Origin: an uncultured bacterium
GTDB taxonomy: Bacteria > Cyanobacteriota > Vampirovibrionia > Gastranaerophilales > Gastranaerophilaceae
Reading direction: 5' to 3'
DNA: 64,000 bases
Assembly (NCBI GenBank): GCA_902763805.1
Contig: CACWTN010000004.1
Span: forward strand, 55,510-119,509
Shown piece after piece: positions 63,901 through 64,000 of this stretch. The translations under genes were made by a program, and so were the position numbers. The notes below the pieces were generated by a model that saw only the letters and a program-made list of their open reading frames with translations, searched no databases and was not told where the DNA came from. Numbering within the stretch: the first letter of the stretch is position 1; the number at the start of each line of letters is the position of its first letter.

Positions 63901-64000
63901 AGCCTGATTGCTTGAACCGTCGTTAATCTTGTTAACCCATTGTGACAGAGTGGCATTGTTTTTAACAATGTCGAATGTTTTTAATGTATTCTTCAGATAA
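54985..64000 (-). CDS. Giant FliD-like repeat protein, N-terminus beyond window (at least 3004 residues)
   Basis: The frame is open from the stop at 54985 to the window edge, 3004 codons without the start; the TTG at 63756 is only an internal codon. The C-terminal 260 residues are a FliD_C domain paralogous to the neighbour (LKGLTLNLKGMSNGEATILS, AISDVVDAYNALI, ending QTQYQVYFN). Everything upstream is repeat arrays: A, about 150-210 residues (YGQSYNYTVNYRSNAD to KWKFTGNEYTYV), at the N-side; B, about 95 residues (TLRTLGFTTND to ISNGYITGTLAEMFG); C, about 112 residues (FAQLGLNANEGFTVKIY to NHYIYEDTDNIL). A and B units recur later in degraded form. Composition is rich in Thr, Ser, Asn and Tyr, with almost no cysteine, as in secreted surface proteins. 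The FliD_N domain is expected off the window. Confidence 0.85.
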   Translation of the reverse strand, partial: YLKNTLKTFDIVKNNATLSQWVNKINDGSSNQATVKAKITSILGSTTSDGRYYVKFEVDKNTGKWKITGDEHVYLKSVSSDLESFTYISGAKRSNGTYGQSYNYTVNYRSNADNTRDYTYLNERNTYLGDLRRYENGTTVSVSGAQTMEIVLHTNMTYAVQNTDPGNSAHNSKSAETREISRTITVTWTMDKTLAQFEAAVNNVLHAQKDEDGRTKDANGNYLYNITFSVDPNTGKWKFTGNEYTYVNGFGNASSTADVRTYTSDLETYLKLSNKGSTYNNTYGKYYNYTLNYRADADKNKDYTYVNERNTKLHNMGITSNQSMTFVVHTNNTFAQDQTDGGNYHTAVTRTITVTWETGKTLEEYENKVNQTLRDYWNKDGYGKTMNVSDTTNTALTDLINKIGNKVYYHDQNSLRRELLEFDSIKNNDSLTALVNQISNSASNTTLNNVKTSLLAAVTSHTAVNDGRYYIKFEVDPETGKWKFTGDEHVYVQSISSQLENFMKLKDVRRTVGGSTSYGQSYDYTMIYRADADKLGDPGDPRDYTYLNARNTTLDNLSYVDSNGDTIRTTQSQTIDIVIHINNTYAQDTTKSTIQQKATSGTLTIFTTSTVGMTQQSSSAINYNITVTADSTNTFSQLGFGAEASQVTSVYSRNGEKLGEFTLSATSTLADFCTAVNNLNSFANARVSGGKVYIDNGYASGALATKLGLVINNYGVVTYTQNETSASAITYYRNETITTATTLRTLGFTTNDSVEVFGSDTMKLGEFTLGTEATVGDFINAINSKNSGAAKLSNGVISISNGYITGTLAEMFGLNTQAGTYTTTTAVTATGDSAVIYTVINNATSSTKLSEVGVDLTQQVSIYDRNGNEVRNVWFNENSDISEFLSVISNTKDANGNDAGVRATYNGSKISITNGYVKGQCTTALGISVSSVSTTTTSAMTLTSSTPITYVSQQNAVNTTTMEDLGIDTTQKIKLYDKNGVLIKELTLGSNSSVDELVSKINNATYSDGTAGGAEASFNNSKLEIVNGSITWQKISGTNNISSVSTTATTAATVTSAGEIIYTVINAATGSTLLRDLGISTSDTFKIHDMYGTEVTLNLSMAEDATLNSLVSLINNTYVNGQKAEVAVTLDGNKLKFSKGYISGDLADKLDVGLSSKPKPVTTAAPVTSATAILEGKDPNNVTFADVGMNTNDSYDFKVFSNGRIFNVSYNNSSKIKDVITIYGLGYSVDENGFLTITGDSSHYIYEDTSGGISEYLRIPEVGENASYSVQNLTIYSATTTSIGEKDICTIDTATTFAQLGLNANEGFTVKIYKNGRIYNGTVSRDTNISQFFKSFDLTMTIGSDGKVSISGDSNHYIYEDTDNILKDYLKIESVGYGNSYDIGTKTIYTLKANKSVSISADTTLAQLGLNQNYSYTIKMYRNGRIYNETVDKSTQILEFLTDRGISVSVNPENGTISLSGDSNHYIYEDTDNILKNYLKIANVGNGYSYSSSTVTNYRASSGNIGEKEIKTITDATTFAQLGLNANDGFTVKIYKDGRIYNGTVNRDTNISQFFASFGLTMTIGSDGKVSISGDSNHYIYEDTDNILGTYLHITNVGENYTWTKVNNDRVSSTNSRQFMQPVAKTFTADTTFADLGISLSSAKFVRSNNVISNGTVTRHDTTFTAESTTSKIVDFIKSAGFDVTVNNGQITIKEKNNNGYYINTMNSDLADALNISVGEGHTYYVSSADSFGSSPNKQLKAVLGRSITEETTLSNLLINTPVTVTTNKGSVTIKADDKVMAKIRSLGLDVSAVNGTLSISGTDSTYITGMSDNLRSALKFNVGENKTWEKKVSSRIEVGPISNVTRTVTVAWTYAALGTQDTDAKPETLKQFLEDINKTLAAETTKYKELFNLSEDFNISAYVDGDGKFHFVGDEYTYVSRVDDFLARALKIKSQTKEGSTYGKSYQYQVQYANNSNNQTQYTYTNYDNMRLQNFDVYENQYITIVTHNNTTYAASATDDRIVKNGTVLFDNTTTTYVITWTVGSTGHTLNNDGRFNNNDNALRDGETFEELKYQLEHFGSLNNLATEASAVLGNDIYKINVTINPDNTISLVGNEYTYILGISDALKTKFKIQGREGLGYYYSKYDYKIKFNNDGYTDTHNTTMLNYDTRLDNLSIMADMTMTIETPDGGKSIIFDHDTTIEEMKERLFSDYGIDVTIQEHTGRVTFTPTRIDEGYYILGMDTELKNALKIITGENGVYTLESEQIISKGGGKYGTTVKQNVTSTLGTYGTSTINNYDNTATQNLRYEDDHNIIKNDTRISRINGYNNGNGNITVHYADGYEQNISIRESMSLGQLCDIFKDYGVTTEILAGGRVTFKSNDGTYLKSAAGGSNLLDVLNVSDVSVKTEGTTIITSKSLSRNEEEEYRYFATEDTLLSTYSNGLLQSNGVITFALNDSYKSVTITSDDTFGTLIQKFKDKGLNAKMEAGKFSISSGYDTFSIIQDATTTSSLAAILNFNEKTDLGGYAMTDRSKTIISTTTLMETKSLSISNYADDSTQFGTFNVIGGSLSIFIDGKKAGIQVSAADTVRTLQSKFRNALGQNVNGPDGENLTVKFEDGCLKIYQDGANVIVGSNEDSSNFSAITGAFSNNGAVESTRSFYKANENTLVTAAGIFRNGTVTAGDFVVGDATISIDNTTTIGQLVSMINTNSDSNVTAYWDGVNGELRMKSNNTGDFYINFEGGSSNFTDVMGYTRSSYDAVANKTVSSINTDNQKNGKNARVTINGASYTSTSNTMGSDVTGLKGLTLNLKGMSNGEATILSVKKDVKSLALAISDVVDAYNALIDNINTALNSKSELRNDSELKRLRNHIKSIMTGTNKNSSIYKSIMAIGIVTDAADPTSLTVGSGIFKLTLDYDKFAKAFEADSASVRTLLLGKLDEDGNLIEEGILTRLEALIDESIDSAGGYFERTEESFDRQITRLDNKIVKGNEAIERYRERLEKKYMSMNILNSNVQTQYQVYFN
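59240..59454 (-). repeat. Near-identical internal repeat of the giant FliD-like gene, copy 1
   Basis: A 215-bp segment matches 59906-60120 with only about ten differences and no gaps. It covers most of one C unit (the phrases FTVKIY, SGDSNHYIYEDTDNIL). Confidence 0.85.
59906..60120 (-). repeat. Near-identical internal repeat of the giant FliD-like gene, copy 2
   Basis: Second copy of the 215-bp segment, 666 bp upstream of the first in the gene's direction, with one more diverged C unit between them. Confidence 0.85.

Noticed and set aside
57000..63999. CRISPR-like repetition
   Set aside because: The periodic signal is in-frame protein repeats of 95-210 residues; there are no short identical repeats separated by unique spacers anywhere in the window.
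63756..63999. Start of the giant fliD-like gene at the TTG at 63756
   Set aside because: The frame continues upstream to the window edge with coding sequence homologous to the internal A repeats (DGRYYVKFEVDKNTGKWK), so this is an internal codon.

Overview
The window is about 35% GC, tightly packed, and has the gene set of a didermic, flagellated bacterium: MurC/MurB/Ddl/FtsQ, FliD-like proteins, MutS2, SecY and a primary sigma factor. Codon and gene flavour, the many order-restricted hypothetical proteins and the FolE2/BioD/SNF2 mixture recall the non-photosynthetic relatives of cyanobacteria (Vampirovibrionia/Melainabacteria, Gastranaerophilales type). That placement is an inference from resemblance; a ribosomal-protein tree using S5, L15 and SecY would decide it.

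Layout. 1-11 kb: a truncated CoA-activase-related gene on the minus strand, then ruvC, a degenerate PurD-like gene, a ribbon-helix-helix regulator, an MFS carrier, the ybgC/pseudouridine synthase/coaE operon, gloA, a 50-residue gene, a Bax-inhibitor-like membrane protein, rmuC, an orphan OmpR-type response regulator, a gene with YD-like repeats, and the first of two proteins carrying a repeated RWYD motif. 11-21.5 kb: mutS2, the tail of the spc ribosomal operon (rpsE-rpmD-rplO-secY), aroQ, the second RWYD gene overlapping folE2, a cell-wall amidase and dnaX. 21.5-25 kb: poorly known proteins and a sugar-type MFS carrier. 25.25-29.13 kb: a 3.9-kb island inserted at the 3' end of tRNA-Phe, bounded by 17-bp direct repeats, carrying a nuclease-methylase fusion and its specificity subunit. 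29-34 kb: infC with an AUU start, a regulator with four winged-helix domains, a GH13 glucan enzyme and a cysteine-protease-like protein. 34-41 kb: dnaG-rpoD, bioD-rsmD, an alpha-oxoamine synthase and an epimerase. 41-46 kb: the murC-murB-ddl-ftsQ-hemW operon. 46-51 kb: a SWIM-SNF2 helicase, a coiled-coil protein and a YhcH-family protein. 51-64 kb: two tandem FliD-like genes of 1302 and at least 3004 codons; the second runs off the window.

Two genome-level patterns cut across the genes. First, five sites share a rigid promoter-like layout: a TAACA box, 14 nt, a box resembling GGCAATTTT or TGAAATTGG, 14 nt, then CTTTATATATAT. It precedes the RHH regulator, the 50-residue gene, the YD-repeat gene, a possible small RNA and the coiled-coil gene beside fliD. 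Second, ruvC, the purD-like gene, the amidase, dnaX and bioD each have a -10 hexamer ending exactly 6 nt before the start codon, which predicts leaderless mRNAs. The giant FliD pair, the tRNA-Phe island and the RWYD family are the other items most worth following up.
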